From positions 1 to 58,183 of the IMG/VR virus record IMGVR_UViG_3300032156_000010: a stretch of 58,183 nt of DNA; one strand, 5' to 3'. This document shows positions 25,489 through 34,000 of this stretch, piece by piece. The position numbers and the translations under genes were made by a program. The notes beneath the pieces were generated by a model. It made no database searches. It had not been told where the DNA came from and saw only the letters and a program-made list of their open reading frames with translations. This stretch comes from a virus. Within the stretch, counting starts at the first letter, position 1; each line of letters starts with the position of its first letter.

Positions 25489-26031
25489 ATGGTGGATCTG
25501 AAGGTGGCCGCGGTGATCGTTGAAACGATCGTCGGGATTATGGCCGAGGCTGAGATCCCGGTTTTTTTGACGCTTGGCACGGCCCTCGGTGCCTGGCGGC
25601 ATGGCGATTTCCTGCCTCACGATCTCGACATCGACCTAGGATTCCTGGCCGAGGACGGGAAGGCGGCCCGCCTCATCCTCGCCGCCGGAGCATTCATGAG
25701 GGCGGGATTTGTGACGAAAGCGTTGACGACGGGCATGGGTTTCAAGCTCTCCCGCTCCCCGTTCCATGCCGATCTGCCTCCCTATGTATTGGAGGGGAAA
25801 GCGCGAGTAGTCTACTCGAATAATAAAACGAAAAATAAAAGGCATTACAAGTTGGTCTATCCGGCAACGCTATTCGAGCACATGGAGACGGTTAGGCTAG
25901 GAGGTCACCGCTATCTCGCGCCGATGCCCATTGAGACCTACCTACGTCGACAATACGGGCCGACCTATGCCGTGCCGGATCCGGAGTGGAAAGCGCAGTG
26001 GAGCCCGGCGCGGGTATATCTAAAGCCATGA
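25489..26031 (+). CDS. LicD-family phosphotransferase-like protein
   Basis: A 180-residue protein with the LicD core LTLGTALGAWRHGDFLPHDL and DIDLGF: the D-x-D acidic pair after a G-T-x-L-G-A-x-R lead. LicD proteins move phosphocholine or similar phospho-groups from CDP-linked donors onto glycans. The next gene is a cytidylyltransferase that could make such a donor. One base separates it from the preceding stop and it overlaps the next start. Confidence 0.82.
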   Translation: MVDLKVAAVIVETIVGIMAEAEIPVFLTLGTALGAWRHGDFLPHDLDIDLGFLAEDGKAARLILAAGAFMRAGFVTKALTTGMGFKLSRSPFHADLPPYVLEGKARVVYSNNKTKNKRHYKLVYPATLFEHMETVRLGGHRYLAPMPIETYLRRQYGPTYAVPDPEWKAQWSPARVYLKP

Positions 26032-26486
26032 ACACGGACAAGTTGAAGGACCTGGCTCATCCCCGCGTTCTGGTGGTCGGGTGTTTTGATTTATTCCATC
26101 GCGGCCACCTGGCACTCCTCGAGCGGGCTCGCCGTTGCGGCGTCTCGCTCATTGTGGGCGTGGTGACGGATGAATTTCGCGCCAAGACGAAAGGCGCGGA
26201 ACCCATCATTCCGTTTTCCGATCGGGCGATAATCCTGGCCGGCCTCCGGTGTGTCGACGCGGTAGTCGAGGTGCGAGAGCCTGACTTCCGCCCTCTGATC
26301 AAGGAATATGGGATCGATGTTTTCGTTCACTCGCCCGAACACCGCGAGATCCGCTTTCTCGAGGCAACCGACGTTATCCGCCGCCGCGGAGGTCACGTGG
26401 TGTTGTTATCGAGGACGCCCGATATTTCATCGACGATGATCAGACGGAGGATCGTCGAGACATGGAACGAAGGGAGGGTGGAATGA
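26028..26486 (+). CDS. Cytidylyltransferase-like (TagD type) nucleotidyltransferase
   Basis: A 152-residue protein with GCFDLFHRGHLALLERA, the HxGH nucleotidyltransferase signature, and ISSTMIRRRI near the end, equivalent to the ISTT..K/R motif. The family activates glycerol-phosphate, choline-phosphate or ethanolamine-phosphate with CTP. Together with the LicD gene next door it forms a donor-and-transferase pair. Overlaps both neighbours by four bases. Confidence 0.85.
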   Translation: MNTDKLKDLAHPRVLVVGCFDLFHRGHLALLERARRCGVSLIVGVVTDEFRAKTKGAEPIIPFSDRAIILAGLRCVDAVVEVREPDFRPLIKEYGIDVFVHSPEHREIRFLEATDVIRRRGGHVVLLSRTPDISSTMIRRRIVETWNEGRVE

Positions 26487-27061
26487 AAATGACCGCTGAC
26501 GATTACATCCGAAAACATTGGGAGCCGCGCCGGGTCTGGACGCACCTTGAGTGGCCGAAACACCGCAACCGTTTCGCCCGCATCGCGACCATGCTCAACG
26601 GGCCTAGTAAGTCGGGCCTCTACGTGGACGTCGGCTGCTGCTTCGGCCATTCAACATACCACCTGGCTCGCCTTCAAACGGGGACGTGGCATGGTGTCGA
26701 CTTTTCTCTCCGGGCCGTGGACATGGCGAAGACCTTTTTCCCGAAACTCAATTTTATCTTTTGCTCCGGTTTCGACGACTTGGCTCTCCTCGGGCCCTAC
26801 GATGGTGTCGTGTGCTCGGAAGTTATCGAGCACGTTGAGGACGATGCAGGATTAGCCCAGGCGCTGGCTATCATAACGCGCGGGAAGCTCGTCGTCACGA
26901 CGCCGGCGGTGCGGGTGAACGATCCGGGTCACCTCCGCGTTTATAACGAGGCATCGTTAGCCGCCCTTTTCAAAGACCTGGGGCTCCAAGTCTTGACCTC
27001 GATCCATGGGCCGTTTATTTATCTCCAAGGCTGGATGCCGCCAGCCGAGGCGGGAGAATGA
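26483..27061 (+). CDS. SAM-dependent methyltransferase
   Basis: A 192-residue class I methyltransferase: YVDVGCCFGHSTYHLA is the SAM-binding motif I, GVDFSLRAVDMAK follows, and YDGVVCSEVIEHVEDD is the motif seen in small-molecule and sugar methyltransferases. Likely methylates a sugar of the glycan built by the neighbouring genes. Confidence 0.82.
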   Translation: MKMTADDYIRKHWEPRRVWTHLEWPKHRNRFARIATMLNGPSKSGLYVDVGCCFGHSTYHLARLQTGTWHGVDFSLRAVDMAKTFFPKLNFIFCSGFDDLALLGPYDGVVCSEVIEHVEDDAGLAQALAIITRGKLVVTTPAVRVNDPGHLRVYNEASLAALFKDLGLQVLTSIHGPFIYLQGWMPPAEAGE

Positions 27062-27825
27062 TGAAGCAAGCGAGGGTTCTCGATTTCATTATGGAGATCG
27101 ATGAACGAGACGGATTGGGCCGGAAGCTCTTGAAAAATGGAATTTATGAACTCCGTGAAGCCCGTACCTGGCGGGCGATTTTGCGGCCAGGGGCGACGGC
27201 ATTTGACATCGGCGCTCACTGGGGCTATTATTCCATCCAAGCGTCCAAGATCGTCGGCGAGGGGGGCTGTGTTGTCGCCGTGGAGCCTGAGCCGATGAAT
27301 TATGGGATGCTTTGCCGGAACCTCGACCTCAACCGCTGCTCGAACGTCAAGGCAATGGAGGCGGCGGTCGATGGCCCCGATCTGTCCGATTATCCTCCCG
27401 GAGCCTTCCTCCCCAACGCTAAAAATTCCGGCGCCGGCCGCCTCCTCCCCGGCCCGGCCGTTTATCCCCTTCTCCAAACGATTGCCGTCAACCGGTTGTC
27501 GCTTCTTTCTCTTCTTCGCCTTTATCCCAAGGCCAACATCGTAAAATGCGACACACAAGGCGCGGAGGCACACATCTTTTGCGCCGACGCCCTCGAGGAG
27601 CTCCGGCGGCGCGAGGCAAAAATCATTTTTGAGTACTGGCCTCGAGGACTCAACCTTCGCGGTTCCAACGGCAAGGGGCTACTGGCAAATTTTATAAACG
27701 CCGGTTTCGCCCTCTTTCGCTTCGATAAATCCGGCCTCGAGCTCCTCGGCGGGAGGGATCCCCTGGCCGGCGCCCGGGCGGGGCATACAAACCTCTTCGC
27801 CCGCCCCCGGGAGGTCGCGCCGTGA
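27058..27825 (+). CDS. FkbM-family methyltransferase
   Basis: A 255-residue protein with AFDIGAHWGYYSIQASKIVG, VAVEPEPMNYGMLCRNLDLN and VKCDTQGAE, the three hallmarks of FkbM methyltransferases, which O-methylate sugars and other small hydroxyl groups. Two methyltransferases in a row suggest a multiply capped glycan. The stop overlaps the start of the neck gene, so the cassette is transcribed with virion genes. Confidence 0.85.
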   Translation: MMKQARVLDFIMEIDERDGLGRKLLKNGIYELREARTWRAILRPGATAFDIGAHWGYYSIQASKIVGEGGCVVAVEPEPMNYGMLCRNLDLNRCSNVKAMEAAVDGPDLSDYPPGAFLPNAKNSGAGRLLPGPAVYPLLQTIAVNRLSLLSLLRLYPKANIVKCDTQGAEAHIFCADALEELRRREAKIIFEYWPRGLNLRGSNGKGLLANFINAGFALFRFDKSGLELLGGRDPLAGARAGHTNLFARPREVAP

Positions 27826-28124
27826 GCTACCTCTCCCTCCTCCCCAACACCGTCCAGCTCGTCTTGATGGCGCCCGACACCATGAATCGTGTCACCCGGA
27901 GCGTGGTCGCTACGGAGAAAGCCAGGATCGAGTACACGGACAAGCTGTTCCGTATGCCGCAAGGCGAATACATCAGGTCCGTGGCCTGCGTTTTCTTGAC
28001 CGCTAAAAGCGTTGTCCGTCAGGAGCACCTGATCTGCTTCGGCGGGCGAGACTATTCGATCATCGAGCTCCGCCGCGAGCAGGGCGCCACGAAGCTCCAC
28101 CATATCGAGGCTTGGGTCCGATGA
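27822..28124 (+). CDS. Putative head-closure / neck protein
   Basis: A 100-residue, mainly beta protein starting at GTG 27822 by overlapping the FkbM stop. Size, beta content and location between head genes and the tail terminator fit a head-closure protein of the SPP1 gp16 / HK97 type. No diagnostic motif is seen. Confidence 0.5.
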   Translation: MSYLSLLPNTVQLVLMAPDTMNRVTRSVVATEKARIEYTDKLFRMPQGEYIRSVACVFLTAKSVVRQEHLICFGGRDYSIIELRREQGATKLHHIEAWVR

Positions 28125-28561
28125 AACCTCCGGCTATATCCGCCATTTCGACCAAAAATCTTTCGTTGATTTTTGACGATGTGGATTTTTCCAACGGGTA
28201 CGCTCGTTTCATGGGGACGACCGCGCCGGAGACCGCCAAGCGGGCGATATTCCGTACCTGGGCGTTCATCCTTCGCGACGCCATCGTGGAGGAACCGAGA
28301 GCGCCGCACAAGCGCGGTTTCCTCTGGAATTCGCAGACCATCATGACGCCCTATATGATCGGCGACGAGATCGTTTCCATCGGCGGTTTCAGCATCGTCT
28401 ACGCCGGCTATCTTCACGATAAAGGCAAGCCGTCCTGGAATTGGACGCTGGCCGGATCCGGCCCCAGATATCTCTCAACAAAGTTGGCGCGGAACGCCGA
28501 AAAATATCTTCAGATCGCCGCCCGCGAGATGGCCCGCGAGTGGCCGAAGGGAAAGGGGTAG
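28121..28561 (+). CDS. Putative neck / tail-completion protein (gp10-like)
   Basis: A 146-residue protein that includes KRAIFRTWAFILRDAIVEE and a C-terminal AEKYLQIAAREMARE helix. The order helix, basic loop, helix is seen in HK97 gp10-like tail completion proteins. Overlaps the preceding gene by four bases. Confidence 0.55.
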   Translation: MKPPAISAISTKNLSLIFDDVDFSNGYARFMGTTAPETAKRAIFRTWAFILRDAIVEEPRAPHKRGFLWNSQTIMTPYMIGDEIVSIGGFSIVYAGYLHDKGKPSWNWTLAGSGPRYLSTKLARNAEKYLQIAAREMAREWPKGKG

Positions 28562-28564
28562 AAA

Positions 28565-29017
28565 ATGCCCGGCAGCGGATTTGCGGAGCTGATGGCCTGG
28601 ATCGAGACGCGAGTCGGAGCCTACTGGGTCAAGGGACGCACGCTGTTTTACGGTCACCTTCCCAAGCTCACAACCCTCGGTCAGACGCCCCCGCTCCGCT
28701 GCGCCGTCCTCGCCCACATGGATCCCGGGGTGACAGACGGCCAATTGCCCGACTTCGCGGAGTTCTCTTTTCAAGTCTGGAATAGGCACAAGGATTATCC
28801 CTCGGCCGAGGAGGACGCTTATCATTTCTTCTGGATCCTCCACGGCCAGGCGGGCCTCAATCTGCCCGTGCTGACATCGGGGGAGGAATGGACGGCTATG
28901 GTAATTGACGCAATCGGACGGCCCACCGCTATCGGCAATCCCGAGGAGGAGGGCTTTTGGACGTTTGCGACGAACTACATTTGCCGGCTTGAAGCGCCGG
29001 CCCTATCACCCTATTAA
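28565..29017 (+). CDS. Tail terminator-like protein
   Basis: A 150-residue protein in the position of the tail terminator, just before the tail tube gene. It resembles small minor-capsid/tail-terminator proteins: an N-terminal helix, a beta region with PLRCAVLAHMDPG and a short C-terminal strand. Call rests mainly on order. Confidence 0.55.
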   Translation: MPGSGFAELMAWIETRVGAYWVKGRTLFYGHLPKLTTLGQTPPLRCAVLAHMDPGVTDGQLPDFAEFSFQVWNRHKDYPSAEEDAYHFFWILHGQAGLNLPVLTSGEEWTAMVIDAIGRPTAIGNPEEEGFWTFATNYICRLEAPALSPY

Positions 29018-29029
29018 GGAGGAAAAAAC

Positions 29030-29560
29030 ATGGGTGTAAAACTTCCTTTCAATGACATCGGACCCTGCGACGTTGTGTGGGATTACGGCGAGCCAGGCGA
29101 GTACAGCCTCGGCCCGTATGTGGGCCAAGTCAAACTCGCGGCCGAGGATCAGATCGTCAAGGTGTTCGAGGAGAGCCTGGGCGATACGGCGGTCGACGCC
29201 GTTAACTCGGGAATGACGGCGGAGCTGACTGTGCCGCTGACCCGTTCGACGCTCCAACAGTTGGAGCACATCCTGCCGGGCGTCACACTCGATGTCAACG
29301 GCAACCTGGTCTTTCGCCCGAGGTGCGGTTCGGCGATGTATTCCGCCGCCAAGGCGATCGTCATCAAGCCGGTCGAGAACATGGTGCCCGTGGCGGATGT
29401 CGGGAAATGGATCATGTTCTACAAGTGCTATCCGTACAAATCGCTCGAGATCCCCTTCGATCGCTCGAGCCAACGGACGCACTTGCTCAAGTTCCTGGTT
29501 TTCCCGAACATGGACTCGGGCTTCAGCTACGAGATGTGGCAGTACGGCGTTCACCCCTAA
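29030..29560 (+). CDS. Major tail tube protein
   Basis: A 176-residue beta-rich protein with a strong AAGGAGG site, followed by the two-frame chaperone gene and the tape measure, which is the fixed order in siphoviruses. GPCDVVWDYGEPGEYSLG at the start and TVPLTRSTLQQLE in the middle fit the tube-protein outline. It stacks as rings around the tape measure. Confidence 0.78.
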   Translation: MGVKLPFNDIGPCDVVWDYGEPGEYSLGPYVGQVKLAAEDQIVKVFEESLGDTAVDAVNSGMTAELTVPLTRSTLQQLEHILPGVTLDVNGNLVFRPRCGSAMYSAAKAIVIKPVENMVPVADVGKWIMFYKCYPYKSLEIPFDRSSQRTHLLKFLVFPNMDSGFSYEMWQYGVHP

Positions 29561-29603
29561 CGGGATGATGCCGGCTTAAAATTCTACGAGGGAGGGATTC
29601 GCT

Positions 29604-29981
29604 ATGCAAGATGAAAAAATTATCAAAGCGGAGGACCACGCCAAGCGGGTCGTCGTCACGGTAGGCGATAAGCGGCTCGCGGTCCGGCGGTTGACCCGCG
29701 ACGTGATGAAAGAGATCTTCACGCTCGACACCCTACTCAAGAAGATCGACGAGGAAAAAGACCCGATGGCCGCGCTAGAGCTGGTCTACAAGCAGCTCCG
29801 CATTTTCCTCGGCCCGGCGCCGGAAATCGAAGAGCTTTCCTACTCGGAAGCCACCGGCATTTCGCGCGATATCACGGCTGCGCTTTTCCCGGGCAGGAAA
29901 CCGCCCGGTGAAGTGCTGGCGCCGGAAATAGCGGTAGGAAAAAACTTGACAGGGCCTGGGGACTCAAAGCGTCCCGCGTAG
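29604..29981 (+). CDS. Tail assembly chaperone, short (G) product
   Basis: A 125-residue protein between tail tube and tape measure. It is mostly helical and acidic-basic mixed, as expected for a lambda G-like chaperone that wraps the tape measure during assembly. A slippery A-AAA-AAC heptamer lies at 29939-29945, and the last 11 residues of this product come after it, so this is the unshifted form. Confidence 0.8.
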   Translation: MQDEKIIKAEDHAKRVVVTVGDKRLAVRRLTRDVMKEIFTLDTLLKKIDEEKDPMAALELVYKQLRIFLGPAPEIEELSYSEATGISRDITAALFPGRKPPGEVLAPEIAVGKNLTGPGDSKRPA

Positions 29982-30196
29982 CCGCGGAGTTTCCGGGCCT
30001 GTTCTCCGCCGCCGAGTTTTACGAACTCGACTGGAGGGAGCTTGATTACTGGGATCTGCTCGCGGAAATCAGGGAGCGGAGGCGAGAGCTCATGCTCTAC
30101 AGTGCTGCCCGCGCCGGTCAGGCGTCGGACGCTTCGTTCCGCGATGCTACGGACGTGCTTTCCTACACGCTTTTGCTTTTAGGCGAGGAGTTATAG
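29604..30196 (+). CDS. Tail assembly chaperone, -1 frameshift (GT) product
   Basis: At the slippery heptamer A AAA AAC (29939-29945), a -1 shift moves translation from the 114th residue into a frame that stays open for 83 codons to the TAG at 30194-30196, one base before the tape-measure start. The extension reads like real protein (AAEFPGLFSAAEFYELDW, YWDLLAEIRERR). The same logic operates in lambda gpG/gpGT. Total length would be about 197 residues. Confidence 0.88.
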
Positions 30197-30197
30197 G

Positions 30198-33100
30198 ATG
30201 CAAGGAAGCGGCGGAAGTTTTGTTGCCGGCTCGATCGTCGGCCAACTGCGCCTTGACAAGTCGCAGTGGACACAATCGATTGGCGGTGTCAAACAGGATC
30301 TAGGCCAGCTCAAGACCTCTGCGTCCCCCGCCGCGGCCGCTATCGGGGGCCTGGCCGGGCAGTTTGCCCTCGGGCAGCTCGCCGCCATCGGGATTCAAGG
30401 CGCCCTTAGATTTGTCGTCGGACAGCTTGGCTCCTGTATCAAGGAGGCCATCGCAGCCGAAGATTCCATCGCTCAACTCGAGGCCGTCCTCAAGAGTACA
30501 AAAAATGCTTCCGGAATGACGAAGGATGAGCTGATCCTTCTCTCCGAGGGACTCCAGGACGTCACGACCTACAGCGATGATACCATCCTTGCAGGCGAAA
30601 ACCTACTCCTGACTTTCACCAAAATCGGTAAAGATATATTTCCGGAGGCGACGGCTTGTATGCTCGATATGTCGAAGGCCCTCGGGCAGGATCTCAAGGG
30701 CTCGGCCATCCAACTCGGCAAGGCGCTCCAAGATCCGATTCTCGGTATCACGGCCCTGCGGCGCGTCGGCGTCAACTTCAACGATGCCCAGAAGGACATC
30801 ATCCAAAAGCTCGTCGAATCCGGGAACCTTTTCGAAGCGCAAAAGCTCATCCTGAAGGAACTTTCCACCGAATTCGGCGGGTCGGCGCAAGCCGCAGCCG
30901 GGACGTATAGCGGCCGCCTGGCGCAGCTCAAAAACAGCATTAACGACGTGAAAGAGGAGATCGGCGCGGCGCTGTTGCCGGTTCTAAAAAAGATCGTTGA
31001 AGCGATCACGCCCATCGTAAGATCGATCGGGGATTGGATTAAAAACAATCAGGATCTCATTGCCGATACCATCAGGCTTGTCGGCGACACGGCAGATTTT
31101 GTCTGGAACATGGGCAACGCCGGAAGTGTTCTCGGCCTGCTAAACGAAAAATTCGCGGACCTCAAGATCACCCTGGCTGATATCGTTGCCGGCCCGGGCG
31201 GCAAGCTCCTCCTTTGGATCATTGAGACGAATCATAAAATGCGCGACGCTGAGCGCCAGACCGAACGCCTGGTTGATCAGCAGGATAAGGCCAAAACCAT
31301 TCTCCGCGATTGGGCGCGGGAGAACGAAATCGGGGCCGCTACGCTAAATACATTGGCGACGGCATACGACAGCAACTATGTCGCCATGCACAACGCCATT
31401 ATGGAAGGCAAGGTCGGCCAGGGACTCCAAGAATCGCTCGCCGAATGGCACAAAAAAGCGGCCGCGGCCGTGAACGACAACGCCGATGCGACGGACGCCC
31501 TCACGGAAACCGCCAAAAGGCTCGGTTTCTCTCTACGCACGGATGTCATCGCGCAAATCAAGGAATTGGAGGGCGCCCTAGAGCTTTTGAGGAAGAAGGG
31601 CGAGGACACGCCGGGCGCCATCAACGAGATCAACGAGAAAATACGCAAACTGCAAACGCTCCTAGTTGACACGAATAATCCGATGGTAGCCATGCGGCTA
31701 AACCTGGATGATTTAACCGATCGCTATACGAAGTATGGCGCCTCCATGCCGCTCGCCGAACAGTTCAAGCTGAGAACGGAAATCGTCAACACAAAGCTGG
31801 CCCTGGAAGGAGCGACTCCGTCGTTCGAGACGATGGTCGATAAAATGATGCTTCAGCGAGAGACCACCGTCCTTGTGCGCGAGGAAACGAAAAGCCTGGG
31901 AGAAGAATTCGGCATCGTGACGAAAGCGAACATAGCCGCGACCATAGATAAAATCACGCGAGCCTTGGAGGAATACAAAAACGTCGGCGCGACGGGGGAA
32001 ACCGAAAAGCTCGAAATGAGACTCATCCAACTAAAGCTCTCCGCCGCCGGCGCCTATCCTCCGGTCGCGTTACTCGAGGAGGAATTCCGGCTGTGGGCCA
32101 AGCAGGGGCCCCCCGTTCGCATGGGCATCGTGGAAATCGGGCAGGCGCTTGGGGTGACGTTCAGCAAGGATATCGAGAATCGAATCGCCATGATCACGCA
32201 GCTCTTCCAGGACTACGGCGATCAACTTCCGGTTGGGCAACAGCGGGCCTTCCGCGAGGAGATGGCCCAGTTAAAGCTCGGCGATATGGCGACGGAATGG
32301 TTTAACTTCTTCGACGCTGTATCGCAGGGCGCCGGGAATGCGGTTAAGGAATGTATCAAATTGCCGGCGGAAATGCGCAAATGGGTGGACGAGTTGCCGC
32401 CCCTCCTGGGGGGCTTGTTCACCTCGATTTATGACGCCTTTTCCCAGATGGTCGCCGATATGATCACGAAATGGGTGAAGGACTTTCTGGTCTCCCTGGT
32501 GAGCGAGACGGCCACCGCAGCCGGCAAAGCTACGGCTTCACTTGTCGGTATCGGCAAGACCGTCATGCAGACCACCGGGGACGTCGCGGGCGCGGCGGCC
32601 AAGACGGCGACCGGGGCCATCAGCGGAGTGGCGACGAGCCTGGTCAACACGATTTCCGGCGTCGTGACGGCCGTCGCCAGCGTCCTAAACCTATTCAAGA
32701 AGGCCGATTACTCGTCCATGACTTACTGGCTCAAGATGATAAAGGATTTGAATCAGGAGATGAGGGATTATCTGTTCATCGTGCTCGAGGGCCAGCACCT
32801 GGGTTACATGCACGACATCATGGTGGACGACAATAAGTGCCTTTGGGATCTGGTCTACAAGGGACAAGGCATCCTCGACCTCTTGGGCAGCGGGTTCCAG
32901 TCCGTGGTGGATGCCATCCACGGCATCAAGAGTATGCAGGGCGGCGGTTACGTGGAACGGGGCGGACTCGCTATGCTGCACGCCGGGGAGCGGGTGTTGT
33001 CGGCCCCCGGCCATGAAAGACCCTTTCAGATGGCGACTGCCGCCGGCTCCGGTCAAACCGTAGCGATCACCATGAACAACACGTTCGAGATCTCCGGCAG

Positions 33101-33218
33101 CGCCTCCGGGGATGACGTTCGAAAACAAGTGCGCGGGGAAATAATTCCGGCCATTCTCGATTCGCTGGACGTGCACTATATGAAAGCCCTTTGGCAACAG
33201 AAATTAGGGGTGAAATAG
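30198..33218 (+). CDS. Tape measure protein
   Basis: A 1,006-residue, helix-rich protein that sets tail length. N-terminal part carries the usual Ala/Gly-rich hydrophobic segment, then AEDSIAQLEAVLKSTKNASG and the conserved GSAIQLGKALQDP...GITALRRVGVNF domain. A hydrophobic region near residues 745-835 and a C-terminal GGGYVERGGLAMLHAGERVL motif complete the standard layout. Length predicts a tail of roughly 150 nm by the common rule of 0.15 nm per residue (inference). Confidence 0.93.
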   Translation: MQGSGGSFVAGSIVGQLRLDKSQWTQSIGGVKQDLGQLKTSASPAAAAIGGLAGQFALGQLAAIGIQGALRFVVGQLGSCIKEAIAAEDSIAQLEAVLKSTKNASGMTKDELILLSEGLQDVTTYSDDTILAGENLLLTFTKIGKDIFPEATACMLDMSKALGQDLKGSAIQLGKALQDPILGITALRRVGVNFNDAQKDIIQKLVESGNLFEAQKLILKELSTEFGGSAQAAAGTYSGRLAQLKNSINDVKEEIGAALLPVLKKIVEAITPIVRSIGDWIKNNQDLIADTIRLVGDTADFVWNMGNAGSVLGLLNEKFADLKITLADIVAGPGGKLLLWIIETNHKMRDAERQTERLVDQQDKAKTILRDWARENEIGAATLNTLATAYDSNYVAMHNAIMEGKVGQGLQESLAEWHKKAAAAVNDNADATDALTETAKRLGFSLRTDVIAQIKELEGALELLRKKGEDTPGAINEINEKIRKLQTLLVDTNNPMVAMRLNLDDLTDRYTKYGASMPLAEQFKLRTEIVNTKLALEGATPSFETMVDKMMLQRETTVLVREETKSLGEEFGIVTKANIAATIDKITRALEEYKNVGATGETEKLEMRLIQLKLSAAGAYPPVALLEEEFRLWAKQGPPVRMGIVEIGQALGVTFSKDIENRIAMITQLFQDYGDQLPVGQQRAFREEMAQLKLGDMATEWFNFFDAVSQGAGNAVKECIKLPAEMRKWVDELPPLLGGLFTSIYDAFSQMVADMITKWVKDFLVSLVSETATAAGKATASLVGIGKTVMQTTGDVAGAAAKTATGAISGVATSLVNTISGVVTAVASVLNLFKKADYSSMTYWLKMIKDLNQEMRDYLFIVLEGQHLGYMHDIMVDDNKCLWDLVYKGQGILDLLGSGFQSVVDAIHGIKSMQGGGYVERGGLAMLHAGERVLSAPGHERPFQMATAAGSGQTVAITMNNTFEISGSASGDDVRKQVRGEIIPAILDSLDVHYMKALWQQKLGVK

Positions 33219-33220
33219 CC

Positions 33221-34000
33221 ATGTCCATGCTCTACGCGATAAATAATCTAATCAACTTAAACACGCTGGTGGCGACGAGCACGGAGGATCCCGTCTACGT
33301 GAAAGAATGGCTTTATGATCGGCGCCCCAGCCGGCCGTTCCGGTTCACGGTCAAGACGGCTCAGTGGATAAAGGTGAATTTGGGCGCTCCGATGCAGATC
33401 ACCCTGGCCGCCCTCTTCAATCACAACCTGCAGGATGCGGTCTCCTCCGTGCTGCTGGAAGCGGATAATGCCGGCGCCTGGCCGCCCGGTTGTTACCAGC
33501 AGGCCATGACCTGGCGCGCCGAAGATCAACGGTTGCTCCTAAATCAGACCTACCAGTGGTGGCGCCTGGCGGTATCCGATGCCACGAATTCCGAGAACCT
33601 ACAGGTGGGCGATTTTTTCCTCGGCAATTGGCAGAAATTCGCCTATGGCAAGGTACAGCCGGGCCGGGCCGACGGGCCGGTACTTCATCGATCAACCTAC
33701 ACCACGCCCTACGGCCAGCTTTGGAGCTCCTATTTCGGGAAATCCGGGAGATTCGAGATAAGGATTCGGAATTTAAGCAGCGCCGCCCAAGTCGATGAAC
33801 TACAAACGTTTATCGAAGCGGTGGCCGCCGCTGGCGGGACATTCGTATTTATGCCGCGGGACACTTTGCCCCATGTCTATTATGTTTTTTTGGAAAACGA
33901 AGAAGCCTTTGCCCAGCAGATCGTAGCCGGCCCGACAGAGGAATTGCGGGACTGGAGCCTGAGGCTTCGCGTTCTAAACAAGGGGATCACCCTGCTGTGA
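33221..34000 (+). CDS. Distal tail-like protein
   Basis: A 259-residue protein following the tape measure. N-terminal part resembles a ligand-binding/discoidin-like sandwich (RPFRFTVKTAQWIKVNLG, ALFNHNLQ); the C-terminal part (RIRNLSSAAQVDELQTFIE, FVFMPRDTLPHVYYVFLE) looks like a tail-hub beta domain. Position corresponds to Dit or the minor tail proteins at the tail tip. Confidence 0.6.
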   Translation: MSMLYAINNLINLNTLVATSTEDPVYVKEWLYDRRPSRPFRFTVKTAQWIKVNLGAPMQITLAALFNHNLQDAVSSVLLEADNAGAWPPGCYQQAMTWRAEDQRLLLNQTYQWWRLAVSDATNSENLQVGDFFLGNWQKFAYGKVQPGRADGPVLHRSTYTTPYGQLWSSYFGKSGRFEIRIRNLSSAAQVDELQTFIEAVAAAGGTFVFMPRDTLPHVYYVFLENEEAFAQQIVAGPTEELRDWSLRLRVLNKGITLL

